NCBI GenBank assembly: GCA_020226215.1
Contig: CM035232.1
Coordinates: forward strand, 77,060,130-77,124,129
Length of the DNA: 64,000 bases
DNA from: Sindora glabra
Lineage: Eukaryota > Streptophyta > Magnoliopsida > Fabales > Fabaceae
Reading direction: 5' to 3'
The notes beneath the pieces are model-generated. The model saw only the letters and a program-made list of their open reading frames with translations, ran no database searches and was not told the origin of the DNA. Below, piece by piece: positions 11,187-24,157 of the stretch; the first letter of the stretch is position 1; the number at the start of each line of letters is the position of its first letter. A program made the position numbers and the translations under genes.

Positions 11187-11962
11187 TTGATACACTTATG
11201 GGAATATGCAATGAAGCAAGTTGATTATTCAAATTTTGAATTTGGTAATAGCTTGTAAGGTATAAATTAATCTAAAAGGAATAAAGATGGGCTTTTAAGA
11301 GATGAGGTTGACTAAGAATCATAAGAAGGTTTCCTGTTTTCTTATTATTATGTTGTGATATTGATCTTTTCTTGTAATAAATGTTTTCTAACTATTAAAT
11401 TTGAATGTATACAACTTTAGCAAATATGTGCTATAAACTTTTTAAGGACAAAATAGCCCTGACATTTATAAGCACTAGAGTGATTATGTTAAGGTTTAAA
11501 TGATTTTATAATTAGATTCTTAACCTAGTAAAAAGCTAAAAGTATCTCTTAGTTAGTAAAATGTGTAAATGTTTATTATACTAGTGTATTCAATCATTAA
11601 ATTTTTGATTTACTGTTGTTCACACTTTACTCAACAGGTTTGCTCAAGAAGGGTTCACCATCATTTAACATGCCATCTTTCCAAAGTCAAACAAAATGGC
11701 TAAGGTAACAACACTTAGTGTCAAATAGTTATGCAAGATCACATCTATGTAATAAACAATGAGATAGTAGGAATAAATCAAGTGTAATAAGGAGAAATTA
11801 CCTCTTTTAAGTTATAATGGTTACTTTTTTTTTCTTTATTACATTGTAGGTAACCTTAATAATTCATAATCTAATTATAGAAATAAACAAAACAATGAAA
11901 AAGGCTAGTGGAAACTAAGTATTAGGATCCATACCAATTACAATTAAAAATGCATTATAATA
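11187..11962 (+). repeat. Family-D LTR, 3' portion of 5' LTR
   Basis: Collinear with 21931-22400 and then 36434-36754: 'gatacacttatgggaatatg', 'gcttgtaaggtataaa', 'tcttgtaataaatgtt', 'cataatctaattata', 'ggatccata'. The end is placed just before the primer site because the terminal 'gcattataata' aligns with GTTGCAACA at 36754. The first 1.3 kb of this LTR is missing to the left, where the minus-strand gypsy element begins. Confidence 0.6.
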
Positions 11963-11966
11963 AAGT

Positions 11967-11986
11967 TGGTATTAGAATATAGTCTA
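11967..11986 (+). other. Primer binding site of element D, tRNA-Met type
   Basis: TGGTATTAGAATATAGTCTA resembles the TGGTATCAGAGCATAGTCTA start common after plant gypsy 5' LTRs. The C-to-T and G-to-A differences fit decay. It fixes the plus orientation and the LTR end. Confidence 0.65.
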
Positions 11987-14058
11987 AATTCCTCATGCAT
12001 AAGCAGGTTATGTTTATTTGCTACCTAGACAGGTATTAACTAAAATTATACTATCAATATGTATGAACCAAAATCATATACTACTAGTACCATTTCAATG
12101 GACCTTATTATATTGGTTAAAGTGATGGTAGAACATGGCTGCAATAGTCTGTTTAAGGCTTAATCTAATTACTATTTAATTGTTTGACATTCTAGTGTAT
12201 GTGTTAAGCATGAGTTTAGAAGAATGTTAATTAAAAGACAATTGTAAAAATTGTAGGCCTACAAAAGGTAGGATGAAAGGTGGAATATTAGTCAAAATGG
12301 TCCATTTCAAGTGTTTAAACATATGGTAACGAGTCTTAACCATGAATTGCTAGTAAATTGCCCTGCAACTAATAGGTTATGAGCATAAGTCCATAAGTAA
12401 TAAAGAAAAAATTGCTAGAAAAAATTATGAAATATAAGTATAAGTCTGCCACTACTAATAAATAACTTATGGAATAAGAGTATAAGTGTGTCACTACTAA
12501 TAAAGAACTTATGGAATAAGAGTATAAGTCTGTCACTACTGATAAAGAACATAAAAATTCTAGAACCATAAGTATAAAATGTATGATTAAAAATTCTAGA
12601 ACCATGGAAGGATCAACAACTCTACTCTAAACAAATGTTATACTCAATACATGTATATTAAGAAACAAATGGACAAATGATAGCAAAAAGAGTCAATTTA
12701 GTTAGTTGGTGGTAAATGTAATTTCAAAAGAAGGAATATTACTAAAGACTACAACTTGTTATCATTAGGAGAAGTAAATAAGTTTATCTTTAAAATTCTC
12801 CCTATATGAAATGATATCATCATTAGACTTTTAAACTTCAAAGCCTTCATATGGCTACAATGGCAATATATTAACAATATAAGGAATTTAGTAAGAAATC
12901 AACAGTGTAGTGACCTTATTTGTGGCATTTAAAGAATACATTCCTTTACATTATATATGAAAGTTTAGGAATATATTTAACCATAATGTCATCAAGTGAG
13001 GATTGAGGGTAAATTTATGGTTTTGCTTAAAATTAAGAAGGTGTACAAAGCAAAGAAATTGTGTTAAGCTTATATATAGTCTTTATTTTTTCTTTTTTGC
13101 TAATGTTGTTAAAGTTAAGAGTAAGATTTCTAACCAAAGATTAAGGTTAGAGGTTACCATCACTAAATACAATTATCAGCAAAATGTCTAAAATCTATGT
13201 TTAAAGGATAATGGAGAAGAGTAAATAAGTGATGGTTCTTTTAATATTGATACAATGATCATATGAATTTTTGACTTAGAGCTTGTAAAGTAAATTAGTT
13301 TGATCAACATTACTAAGGTAATATTTAAAGGTCACTTATAATAAATCATATAAAGAATAAGGTTGAATTTAAACGTGTAAGTAAAAGTGAAAAGGTGAAA
13401 TAAGACCCTGAATTTTAGGAATTTATCTGGTAACATAAGTAATAGTAAGTATAATTTACTTTATGCTATGATTTAATTATTTATGACTAAGTATGAATCA
13501 TTAGTTCCTCTTTTTTATTCGTTATTAGAGGAAAGAGAACTCATTTCCTTTTAAATCATATTAGGCATTATGTTGAAAGGAAGAAATAATTATGTAAATA
13601 GGTGGTTATTAGTCTTCCTCATGATCCTATAGCCTTTTGGGACCATCAAAGAGTCAATAATCAACCATTACAAATAGAAAAGTTGATCCTTTGATACTAG
13701 ATAGTAGGGTTTAGGACTTTTAGTCAATAGTTGACTATTTGGGTCAAGATGATTAACCATTATGGGCTTGGTATAAATATTATTATCATAATTTAACAAT
13801 CATTTTACATGATTTTTTAAGGTTCCTACTATAATTTCCTTTCCCAAACCTTTCAAGCGTTTATCTTTTATTCTCTAAACACTAAAATACATGGATTAAG
13901 CTCTAGCCCATCCTTTTTTCACTTGAACCTATTAAATTTTATCAATTTAATTCTTGATTTTTCTCTAATTTTGGGAGATTCAAGGTTTTAAGGCTCTTAA
14001 TTAGGTTCCTTTTCCTCTCTAAACACTAAACACCCTTTTTCTAAAGAAAATTGAGCCA
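11987..14058 (+). other. Element D interior, no gene recognised
   Basis: AT-rich with many stops in all frames. A local tandem repeat at about 12430-12560 has three imperfect copies of a ~57-bp unit containing 'ataagtctgtcactactaataaagaacttatgg'-like sequence. At 13391 'tgaaataagaccctgaattttagg' resembles an LTR start, and 13650-13750 holds dyads of the tagtcaatagttgacta type, so an LTR fragment may lie here. I cannot define its ends. Confidence 0.4.
12425..12565. repeat. Short tandem repeat, ~57-bp unit, about 2.5 copies
   Basis: The phrases 'gtctgccactactaataaataacttatgga', 'gtgtgtcactactaataaagaacttatgga' and 'gtctgtcactactgataaagaacataaaa' follow one another at roughly equal spacing, each followed by 'ataagagtataa'. 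This is direct tandem duplication with a few substitutions. Confidence 0.75.
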
Positions 14059-14339
14059 TGATGACTAGGTTATCTCTTTTAAAGCGTGCGAGACGTTCAC
14101 CTTGTAGCTCCTTTGAAGATATTGGACACTAAGTGGAAGCTAATGACAAATGGATGGCCAATTCACATGACAATGCAATAAAGCAACTACCCAGCCAAAT
14201 TCTAAAAGAATCAATATCTTTAATTATATGTATATTAACTTTAAAGTATATATGAATGACAAATTTCCATGGCATAAGAATTTAAATGCTTTAAGATTGA
14301 GGAGATTTATACAAAATTCTAATATAAAAGTATATAATA

Positions 14340-15970
14340 TATTAATGTGTGTGTCCTAAAAGCTAATCATAAGATGATTGTAATAATACATAATGTATTA
14401 CATTTTATTTTAAGCAATACAATTATTATATTTTGTTTTGTTTTATTTTAATATTTGTGTAATTTATAACTCAATATAATAATTGTCCCTGAAATAATTT
14501 TACTATTCCTGAAATGTCTATAGTCGAATATTATTGCAAAAAAGATAGCAATAATATATTGAAACTATCATGTATGGTGATTAATGATTATGAATAATGG
14601 ATATATGATATTAAATCAATACATAGGTACATTGTTAGTAAACAGATGTACTAGACTGACCTACTGTGAGAATATTAAATGGATTATCATGTGTCATTAG
14701 CTATTCTCATGTGACCACAATGCACGTAGTCCTTTAACCTAAAGTTATTATAGTTCCTTACATGAGGGGTTACACACTTTGATGTCATCCTATGTCACCT
14801 TTAATTGGGATGACATGTAGGACGTCAATTGGGTGTATCACAAATCTTATAGAGGGATATGAGTGTTCTAGATGAGATTTTATTTCTCCTATACAAAAGA
14901 GTAATATCCTTAAACCCCTTAATTGAGTGATACTTAAAAATATATGGTCATGCTTAAATGGATCAATATATAATATTAACCATTTGTTTAAGCTAGTCTA
15001 CTCAATATCAAGAAATATAAATTGAACATTGACAAGGATAATAAATTTCATGCCTCTAATTTGATTTGGATATCATTAGAAAATGGACTATGTTGCAAAT
15101 CGTTGATCACACATTAGGTAAATGTCAAATTATAGATATTCTTACTACTTAGATGGTAATGATGTATTCTTAAATATCACTCACTGTCTGTGGTCCACTA
15201 ATGGGTCATTACCAACATAGTAGGAACCAACAAGGTCACCAAAAAGAGTAAGAATGAGACAGTAATTAATTAGCTTTTAATTAGACTAAAAAACTTATTA
15301 ATTGAACTTATTATTTTGTGTATATATATATATTATCAAAATAATATTATATATTCTCATATAATATAATATATATTATATTATATTATATTATGTGATA
15401 TTATCTAATATTAAAGTAATATTAGATTATTATGTTATTTAATATTAGATAATTATATTATGAGATAATATTATTATCTAATAATATTTAGTTATTAATA
15501 TTAAAGTAATATTAAATAACTAATAAATAAGTCCTATCTCTTCTCACTCTCACCATTTTAAAGATAAGGTATTAATGGTTAAGTGAAATTAAAATTAGAT
15601 GCAATTTTCCTAGTAAGACTAGGAAAGAGGTGTGCATTTAGCTTTATAAAAAGGGCATGAAGGCATCATTGTTTAATGTAGTAAACAAATAAAATCACCA
15701 CTAGCAAAAATCACATAAAAACCCTATTAAAACTGCACTAAACCCTACTCCTTTGTGTGAGATATGGATTCTAGCAAATCTGTGGAAGTTAAGAAGTCAT
15801 CATTTTGTAAAGGCACCATCACCTGATTATGCTTATGATTTAGATTTGCACCTCAAGAGGAAATCTTTGATTCTTGATTTATGTCCCTATATATTGATCT
15901 ATGGGAAGGTCTCACATAATTTTGAAAATCTATTTTTTGCTACATTACATGATATATATGAAACCTAACA
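14340..15970 (+). repeat. Ty1/copia solo LTR
   Basis: Same family, opposite orientation, as 46267-47907. Shared features in order are TGTGTGTCC near the start, AT-rich 'aatattatc..' blocks near 15400-15520, 'taagtcctatctc', TATAAAAA at 15645-15652 and the end ...AACCTAACA (15970). The first bases read TATTAA instead of TGTTGG, explained by G-to-A changes. The flanks are TAATA (14335-14339) and TGATA (15971-15975), a 4/5 target duplication. With one LTR only it is a solo LTR. Confidence 0.75.
15645..15652 (+). promoter_or_regulatory. Probable TATA box of the copia solo LTR
   Basis: TATAAAAA followed by 'gggcatga', at the same relative place as the TATAAAA of the sister LTR (46604-46610, minus). 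LTR promoters of this family probably start the R region shortly downstream. Confidence 0.5.
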
Positions 15971-16640
15971 TGATAAATCTTCAATGTTACAATCATAAAT
16001 TAAAAGGCAAAGAATTTGTATTAATGTAGGTATTTTAATATAATTGTTATAGTTTAAAGGAGAGATTGGTATTCAAGTGACTAACGGACCTAGGGAACAA
16101 AGCAAGATAAATAATAATTATAATAATGGAGAATAAATGGCTATGGTTGCTCCTGATGAGAAGTTGTATGATAAAATTTCCTTAGATGATTTGAATGCTT
16201 TCTTGTGATTACTCCTTTATATTATAGGTGATGTTATACTGAATAAAAGTGCGATTTGACACAATATGAGTAATGCCAAGGTGTATTTGATGTGGGCCAT
16301 CATTGAAAAATGCCTAATTAATGTGTCTTTCTTAATTAAGCACAAAATGAGAAGTATAACTTGCCATGAGTGCGCATCTTTCCTTTATGGCCATCTTGTA
16401 ACCCACATCATATAGGAGCAAGGCATTAATCTAAAAAGAATAGTCATAGAATACCAAATTCCATTCAAATACAATCTGGGTATATTGGAAAGAGTGAAGT
16501 ATGAGAAGAACAATGGATAATAGAAAAGGAAGCTAGAGACATTGGCTCAAAAGAGAATGAGAAAGAAAAATGAAGTAAGGCAAGCTATTGCTACATTAGC
16601 AAAAAAGAAAGTTAGGCTCTCTTAACTGCTAGCATAAGCA

Positions 16641-17993
16641 AATGCTCCTCCCAGTGGCTATCTTGCTAAATTTAAGAATTAGTTACTTACCATCCTTTAA
16701 AATGTGTAAATCTCCTTTATTAAGCAGATTCAAGCGTAAGTTAAAGGTCAATCATATTGGTTGTAGGCAAAGTTTACTAGGTTTAAAGATCAAGTAGGTC
16801 AAATGGAGAATACAACCAATAGGTTCATAACCTTTTAGGACTTGCCTCTAGAAGATAGTGGCAATGGTGATGATGCTTGTACATAAGGATTTTTTTTATT
16901 CATTTATGTTTATTTTTCTTTTAGTTATATTTTAATAATACATTGTTCTAGAAGGTTCTTGTAAACCTCCTTTTGGATTTGGTCCATGGTTGGCCTCTTT
17001 ATTCAATATTGGAATACTATTAATATCTTAGGATTAAGGGTTTCATAAACCTTAGTACTTTAGTTTTTAAATATAATGTCTTTATATTTTCATGATGCAA
17101 TTTAACATAGTGAATTTCTAACTATAGAAGTATTTTATAAAGGCATGAATTCCTAACTTAATGAAAATTAACTTTGTAGTATGACATTGTGATGTTAGAG
17201 TGCTAAGTTTCCCAAATTTATGTATAACAAGTTAGGATAATGTTTATGGTTGGCTCTTACGGATATGATTGCAAATTTTATAATTACCAATAAAAGTGAT
17301 TAGTTATAAAGGTATTGATTAAGAGAGGATGAATGAGTATTGTTTATGTTGAGTTAGCTACTAAAAAGCTAAGGAGTAAATATTCCCTTGAAATGTCATT
17401 TGAAGTAATACTAAATTGCCTTGGATGCTTTACAAATGCTTATTATGATAATGTGAAGTGAGTAATTGCTTGGTTATGAGGTGAGAAATGAAAATTAATA
17501 GCTTGTTGTGACTAGGTAATAAGGGTGACCAAATGTGATAACAACAAGGTGTATAGGGTTGAATAAACACTCTTGCAAATTCTTAATGTTTCTAGTAAAA
17601 CAGTCAATCCTTATTGCCTAAACAGTCAATTGTTAAGTACTAAACCTAAAAAATTTAGTAACCCAACTTGGGGCAAACTATTCCTACATGGACATGTTTT
17701 CTATAATACTACATTTTGTGTTACACAAGAAAATGTTAATGAGGTAAAATAAGAGGATTGCCATTTTCTGCATAATAGTAGTAGATTTTGAAATTGGTAA
17801 TCACGACTTGCATGATTTGAGTAAAAGTATGTACTAATCTCACAACATCTTCAAAGAATTTAAATAATAGTGATAAAATTAATAACATTAAATAGCTCTA
17901 ACTACCGAAAGATGTTTGATCAGTAGTAAAGTGTAAACACTTAGATAGAGTAAAGATTAGGATAGAAAAGGAATAGTTCTAGTGCAAAAAATT
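16641..17993 (+). other. Element D interior, no gene seen
   Basis: AT-rich, with stops in all frames and no motif I recognise. Short 'aaacagtcaat...' repeats at 17600-17640 echo the tagtcaat dyads found in the D and E LTRs. Confidence 0.4.
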
Positions 17994-17998
17994 ATAGG
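17994..17998 (+). other. Target site duplication ATAGG, left copy
   Basis: ATAGG immediately precedes the TG of the family-B solo LTR and recurs at 20557-20561 immediately after its terminal CA. Confidence 0.85.
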
Positions 17999-20556
17999 TG
18001 TAATATCCCCAAATTAAACATAAAACTGTATAATTATGAGAATTGTGGATAAATTATTTTGAGAATTGTGAAATTTTGAAATAATTATTTTAAGACATTC
18101 AATATATATATATATATATATATTAAGAAAGGATTGAAAATAATTAAATTAAGATTTTAAATAAATTAATTTTATGAAAATAAGTTTTTATTTTATTAAA
18201 GCAATGGTTAGATTATTTTAACTAGAAATGGTGGCTAGGATTTCTTTTAAAATATATATACATTTATATGGATGAGATAAAAGGGTATATGGGCTTTCGG
18301 TGTACCGGGATACACTAAATAAAATCTCAAAACTCTAAAAAAAAAATTCTCTTTTTTTTTTTAATTCAAGGTCGATGCTCCTCCCTCTTTCCTCTTTTTA
18401 TTACTAACACAGCTTTTTATTTTATATTTTTGGCTTCTTTCTTATACGGTACAGCACAGCTTTCCCTTCCTGTACATTGTTCCGAATTTCCCTATTTTCT
18501 CTCTCTTTCAAATCCTTCAGCCAGCTTTCTCCCTTCACGTCACCTTCCTCTCATCATCCGGTCACCAATGCTCCCCTGTAGTTAGAAGCTGCCATGCTGT
18601 CGTTCCTCTTATTTCTGTGTCACCAGTTCAGTAGCTATTAATGAGGTGGCAAAAATCGAACAAGCTCATGCCCAGCTTCTGTCACCATTCTTATCAACTG
18701 TGGCTTGGTCTTCGGCGTAGTTGCTTCCATCGTCGTGCAATGATCACGGGTTAGCTGTGGAAGTAAGATTGGTCATGCTCTCTCTCCCCCTATTTTCGTC
18801 TCCCTCACTGTTGGTGTTCTAATTTCAGTCACCGTGGGTTGATCTTGTACTGCACGTTGGTTCACACAGATTAGCGTCGCACCAGCATTGCAAAGGGAAC
18901 TTCAAATAAATGGTAAGGCACAGCATGAAATCTTTCCTACCTTGCATTCCTTTCTTGCTGCTGGTTGCCATCTTCCCATTGGGGTGTGACCGTTGTCGTA
19001 GCCCTATCCTCCATGCACGGTGGTCTCGGTTGCAGCTCATGGAGAACGGAAGGGAATTACTGAGCTACACATGATGGTTGCTCTCGGATAGTAGCTAATG
19101 GCTGGGCCTGGATAGTAATGGGGAAAATTGTGATTCTTCTTATTTGTCGATGATCAGGCAAGTCTTGCCACTAGCGAGCTCCCTACAATGTTGAGGAAAA
19201 TAAGATGAGTTTAGAGGCATGGAGGTTTCATCAAAAGGATAGATGGCCTCATCAAGTGAATATATATCTCACCATTTATTTTATTTTAAAATGAAATGAC
19301 TTAATTGTATTCTTCTTATTATTAATATAGATTTCATATTTATTATATGAACTTAATTTCGTAATATAAGAGCAATTAGCTATTGATAAATGATAATTGA
19401 TCAAAGTGCACTGGAAAGTATAATAATGTCAATAACTATTAATGGATTGTAATTAAATTCAACAACATTGTATAGGAACGCCTATATTACTATATGCTTG
19501 ATACTGTTTAGTGACAAAACTATGACTTTATATTGTAATACTATACATAATTGCAATGTAGGAGTTGAGCTCTCCTATATTTACTATTTGAGAATCATGC
19601 TAATAGTAGTATTGAAAATTGTGATTGCTGATGGATAGTATGAAAATTAGATAGAGAATTCTCGATAAATCATTATGAGGGATATAGAATTGATGTGAGA
19701 GCCGGATGAGAAATTCTCAACGAACAGTTCAAAAAAATATAGTATTAACCTAGAAATTAGATCTGATGTTGAAATTGCGAGATGATGTCATTAATTGACA
19801 TGGTTGTATAGTTTTGATGTGATTGCGATGATTTGTTTGCATTAAGTCTTAATGGCTATTATGTGAGCGATGCTTACCCAGAATGGGTACTATATGATAT
19901 TGAGTTCCATAGATAGTTGAGACTCTTATATTTACAATGTGAGAAACAGAGTTTAAGTCATGTGCAAGTGGACTCCATTTTAGATCATGGTTTTACATAT
20001 TTCAAAATTTTCAAGAAAATGGGTTTACTAGTATTCTCTAGTCTAATTTCTGAATAATTTATGATTATTAAGCAATGGTAGATATATACTTACTGAATTT
20101 TCCATAACTCACTTTATTAATCTTAAATGTTTTCAAGTTAAGATTTGAGCCTTATTATATCCATAGAGAAGTAAAGAATGCTTAAAGTGAAGAATTAACA
20201 ATTGGGTTTCATTTGAAATTAAAACAGGCATTGAAGATAGAAATATTGTTAATTTGGCATTAGATGCATTGAATGGTAACTCTATGAATATGTTTAAATT
20301 TGCATAGTATTATGTAGATGTTGAATGTTGTTGTATTTGAAAAATATCCAAGTTTAATATTTTAGGGTGTGTGGCCTTCGAAAAGTATCTGAAAATAAGG
20401 GAGCTTTGTCCATTTTTTCGTAAAAATCTTAAAACAAATTTTTAGTCCTCTTGAAATTTGGAAATTCCTATTAGATAGAAAATGTGAAAATTTGTTAAGG
20501 CTTATAGAAATTAATAATGGGATCCACACTGGTCATAATCAGGATAGGTTGTGACA
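17999..20556 (+). repeat. Family-B solo LTR
   Basis: It begins TGTAATATCCCC and ends GGATAGGTTGTGACA, 2558 bp, flanked by perfect ATAGG duplications. Partial relatives are at 2065-2953 and about 57126-60633. The 18370-19230 section is unusually GC-rich and pyrimidine-rich for this window, probably the transcribed R/U5 part. A minus-strand open stretch there (19040-18825) has no recognisable domain. No coding sequence of an element flanks it, so it is a solo LTR left by LTR-LTR recombination. Confidence 0.88.
18103..18122. repeat. (AT)n microsatellite
   Basis: About ten AT dinucleotides inside the family-B solo LTR. The related copy has a much longer AT tract at 58802-58846, but at a different relative place. 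Confidence 0.85.
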
Positions 20557-20630
20557 ATAGGATTTATAAAACTAACTTCTATTGTATCTAGGACTAACCA
20601 TGTCTTAAGATTCAATGATGAATTCTTTTA

Positions 20631-20644
20631 AAGAAAGGAAGTAT
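20631..20644 (+). other. Polypurine tract before the D 3' LTR
   Basis: 'aaagaaaggaagta' lies directly upstream of TGTTACACCC (20645). A purine run at this place is expected to prime plus-strand synthesis and supports 20645 as a 3' LTR start. Confidence 0.55.
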
Positions 20645-22403
20645 TGTTACACCCTTAAGAAAATTTTTGGAAATAAAAGAATTTGAGTAAAGCAAGTAAT
20701 GCAATATATGAGTTATAATTGATTTGAAATGAACATTAAATTACAAGATGGACTTGGAAAAAGGATAAAGGAAATGGAAAATAAAAAGAAATCAAAAGTT
20801 GAAAGTGCAGTTGCTATAAATAGGCAAACATAGAGAAAATTTTTTTAAAGAATGACCAAAATGCCAATGTTGCTTATAAAAGGCATAACCTCACTTTTCC
20901 TCTTGTCTCTTCCCTTTTTCTTTTGGAAAACCCCCTCCTTCTCTTCTTATTCTTGATTTCTTTGGAAATTTTTACAAAGCCTAGGAGAAAGTTTAAAGGA
21001 TTAACCTATAATCATCATGCAACTAAGGCAATAACTCCTAAATAATTGTTAATCACGATTCATTTTCCTCTTTTGATGAGGGTTAAAGCTCATTTTCACC
21101 TTAGGAGAGGAAATAAAACCCTAAGAAAGAACTCTTGAAATTTTAGATGATTAAGGTGGAAAAATAATAGATTCAATCCTTCTAATATTCCTTTAGTCAA
21201 GGTGAGTAAATATTCTATCTCAATCCTTAATCATCAAAGAGTTTAGGCTTTTTCAAGAAAATTTGATAAACTTTTACATCTTAAAGAATCTTGAATTTAA
21301 TAACGTATAAAGTGAAATTAAAGGATATGAATGGAAACTAGGTTTCTTTAGGAAGTATTGATGATTTGGTAAATGTAAAATATGGTATGGTTGATTTGCA
21401 AATGGTAGAAACACCCTGTGAACAATAGTCCTACAATGGAAGTTCTATAAAAACCCAAAAAAAAATAGTTAATTATTGCATTAGGCCTCTACTAGGATTC
21501 TTTTCCAATAGCAAATAGTTAACCATTAGGGTTCAAACAGTGTCCGTTGCTCCCTTATTCCTAATAGAAATGGAATGAAATTGTTTTAAATGAAATGATA
21601 CCAAGATAAGGATAAATCTAATAAGCAAGAAGGTAATTATAATCATAAGAATCATTAAGAATGGATTAACTAATCACCAAGAGCCATCATGTAAACCTTT
21701 AACAAGTAAAGAAAAGGATTTTTATACATTTCTTAATCAATCGATCTTACCATATTTAATGGTATGGTAATATATGATTTAGATAGTATTGTAATTTCAA
21801 TGGTCATGATTGAAAGAATGGGAGTATTGTTATGTGCTATGAATGCAATTATGATTAGTTAAGATATAATTATGCTATAAATGGTAATGTGACCATGCAG
21901 AGAGGCATGGGGGACAATTATGATTAGGATTGATACACATATGGGAATATGTGACAAAGCATGTTAATTATTTAAAATCCAGATCTTGCAATAACTTGTA
22001 AGGGTATAAAGTTGACTAGGTAGGAATAAGGATAGTCTTATAAGGGTATAATGTTAACCAAGAGTCACAAGAAGGTTTCTTACTTTTTTATGATTATGTT
22101 ACTTATGATATTAATCTTTTCTTGTAATAAATGTTTGCTAATGGATATTTATGTTGAATTTAAGTGTATAAAGCTTTAGCATATATGTATTGTAAACCAT
22201 TCAAGGATAGAATAGTCCTAGCATTTATAAGCACCAAAGTGATTGCATTAGCCTTTGAATGATATGATAATTAGATTCCTAACCTAGTAAAAAGGTATGA
22301 GTACCTCTCTGATTAGTATGATATGTTTTAAATGTTAAGTGTTTATTATGCTCACATATTCATTCACTAAGTCTTCAACTTACCCTTTTTTGGACTCTAT
22401 AAG
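20645..22403 (+). repeat. Family-D 3' LTR, first segment
   Basis: Starts TGTTACACCCTTAAG after a purine tract. The segment from 21931 is collinear with the D 5' LTR at 11187. It contains TATA-like 'gctataaataggc' near 20813 and 'ttcttataaaaggc' near 20873. It is interrupted at 22403 by the copia element and resumes at 36434. Rejoined, the LTR is about 2.08 kb, similar to the 2.1-kb E LTR. Confidence 0.7.
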
Positions 22404-24157
22404 TTTTTGTTAGGTTTTAGATATAGAAAACACAATGAAAATTTTAAAATTATACTAAAACCTACTAAGGATTTAAATGATAAAAGCATAAATGAGTGAT
22501 TAAATATATACCTTTAAAATATGATTCCAAATTAATGCAGAAAGGCTTAATCCAATCATATGTACCATGATTCAAATCACAATCATAAGTACGAGTTCCT
22601 TCTATTTTACAAACACAAATGTTTAACCAACATGAATATTACAAACATCATAAATATTCAAGTGTTAGTTATCACATCATGAACACTACCAAATGTTAGC
22701 ATCATTATGATATCTACAAGAATAGCTAAAGACTCCGATTTGATCAAATGGGATTGTTCTCCTTCATAAGGTAGTGCTAGCTACTAAAGTTTTGGGTGTT
22801 TCTAGTTTTGATTGTATTTCAATAAAAAAATCTTAACATTCCACATATCATATAAGTAAAACTAGGATCTAAAAGTTAGAATAATATCTCAACTTATTTT
22901 AGGATATATATCCTAAAATAAATAATATCTCAATTTATTTTAGGATATATATCCTACCTAATTTAAAACAAATGATTGTTTATAATCAGATCATAATCTA
23001 ACTAATATATTTTATCTCTTAAAATAATTATCTAATTGATTTACATTTTATTTCACAAATGAAATATCTATTTATGTCCTCCAACTAGAATTTAGCTTAA
23101 GTAAGGAGATAATTGGGCTTTAATTATTAACCAAGCCTAAACACGACTAGTCAATAATTAACCCATATTTAGTGTTCCTAACTATAATCTAATCATTTTG
23201 TGTTATTATTTAATGAATCCTAAACACATTGGACCTTTCTAAATTAGGAGCTTTAATCTAATTAAGAGTTCCTAATTATACTAGAACACTAATATTTGAC
23301 TCATTCTTTATGTACAATCCTATAAATTCTCAATACATTGGTAATAATCCTAAAATCATATTTTAGTATCATAGATAGTGAGTAGTATCTAGGAATACAT
23401 TACTGTCACCCAAGTAATAAGAATTATCAATCATTCAACATAACTTTTCATGATTAATGTTCCATATAGTTTAATCTCTTTTGTCATGGATATCTAAATT
23501 AAACTTAGGATATGAAATGTTTCACCTTTTTTATAATTCAATCATGTTTTTTAATTCTTGAGTAGATTAATTAAAACAAATGAATCACATATTGGTCCTA
23601 TATTTGAGCACAGTCACGCATTTTATAGTTTCATTTAATCAAACGGCCTATGAATTATCACTCCTCTTATATAGAAAGGACCAAATTCCATCCAGATCAC
23701 TCACAAACTTTCATATGATTCATGGTATACCAACTACCATCTTTAGGTCAACCCTATTATAAGTGACATTAGATTAGATGACATTAAAGAACACAACTCC
23801 TCATATAAGGAACTATAATGAATTCATGTTAAAGGACCATATACATCATTATCACTATAAGAATTACTTATGACATAGTGATTCATGTAGCATTTTCATG
23901 GTGGGTAAATCTAGTACATTTGCTCCCTAACATGTACCTATAAGTTAACTTGATATCTTATATCCATGATCATAATTATTAGTTAATATACATATTAGTC
24001 ATGATACATTATTGTAATCCTAGTTAATAATAATACTTGATTAGGAGTATTTTAAAAATAACATAAATTATTACAGAGACAATTATTATATTTATTTATA
24101 TTATATAGATATAACATTTAACATAATAATTAATTGAATGCTTTTTATTTATATATA
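22404..24157 (-). repeat. Copia 3' LTR, distal segment
   Basis: On the minus strand this is the later part of the LTR. It shares with the copia LTRs at 31436-32880 and 46267-47907 the blocks 'gtcacccaagtaataagaat', 'atttgagcac...catttt', 'cccatc..gatcactcac' and 'aggaacta...'. The terminus lies at about 22404-22408 (plus-strand tttttgttagg). The LTR is broken at 24157 by the Athila-like insertion and resumes at 35328. Confidence 0.72.
24153..24157 (+). other. Target site duplication ATATA, left copy
   Basis: ATATA directly precedes the TGATAAATGC LTR start and recurs at 35323-35327 directly after the 3' LTR's CA. The sequence is low-complexity, but both LTR ends are exact. Confidence 0.8.

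Larger units (their letters stand above)
14059..16640 (+). pseudogene. Degraded ORF resembling plant retrotransposon transposon-protein domain, split by copia LTR
   Basis: Starting with ATGATGACTAGG (14059), a Lys/Arg/Ser-rich head reads MMTRLSLLKRARRSPCSSF, similar in character to the basic heads of ATHILA/plant mobile-domain ORFs. The copia solo LTR at 14340-15970 then interrupts. Downstream, from about 16264, a fairly open stretch contains NAKVYLMWAIIEKCLINVSF, KHKMRSITCHECASFLYGHL and VTHII, then a stop and EQGINLKRIVIEYQIPFKY. The pattern 'lmwai..k..in...li...m' followed by a 'fpyg.li..i....gv.l' type segment is what I associate with the putative plant transposon protein domain. Stops at several points show it is dead. 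The match is by eye and only moderate. Confidence 0.45.

Noticed and set aside
18825..19040. 71-residue minus-strand Cys/Arg-rich frame
   Set aside because: It is in the GC-rich core of a solo LTR with exact ends, and the relative at 57126-60633 does not keep it.
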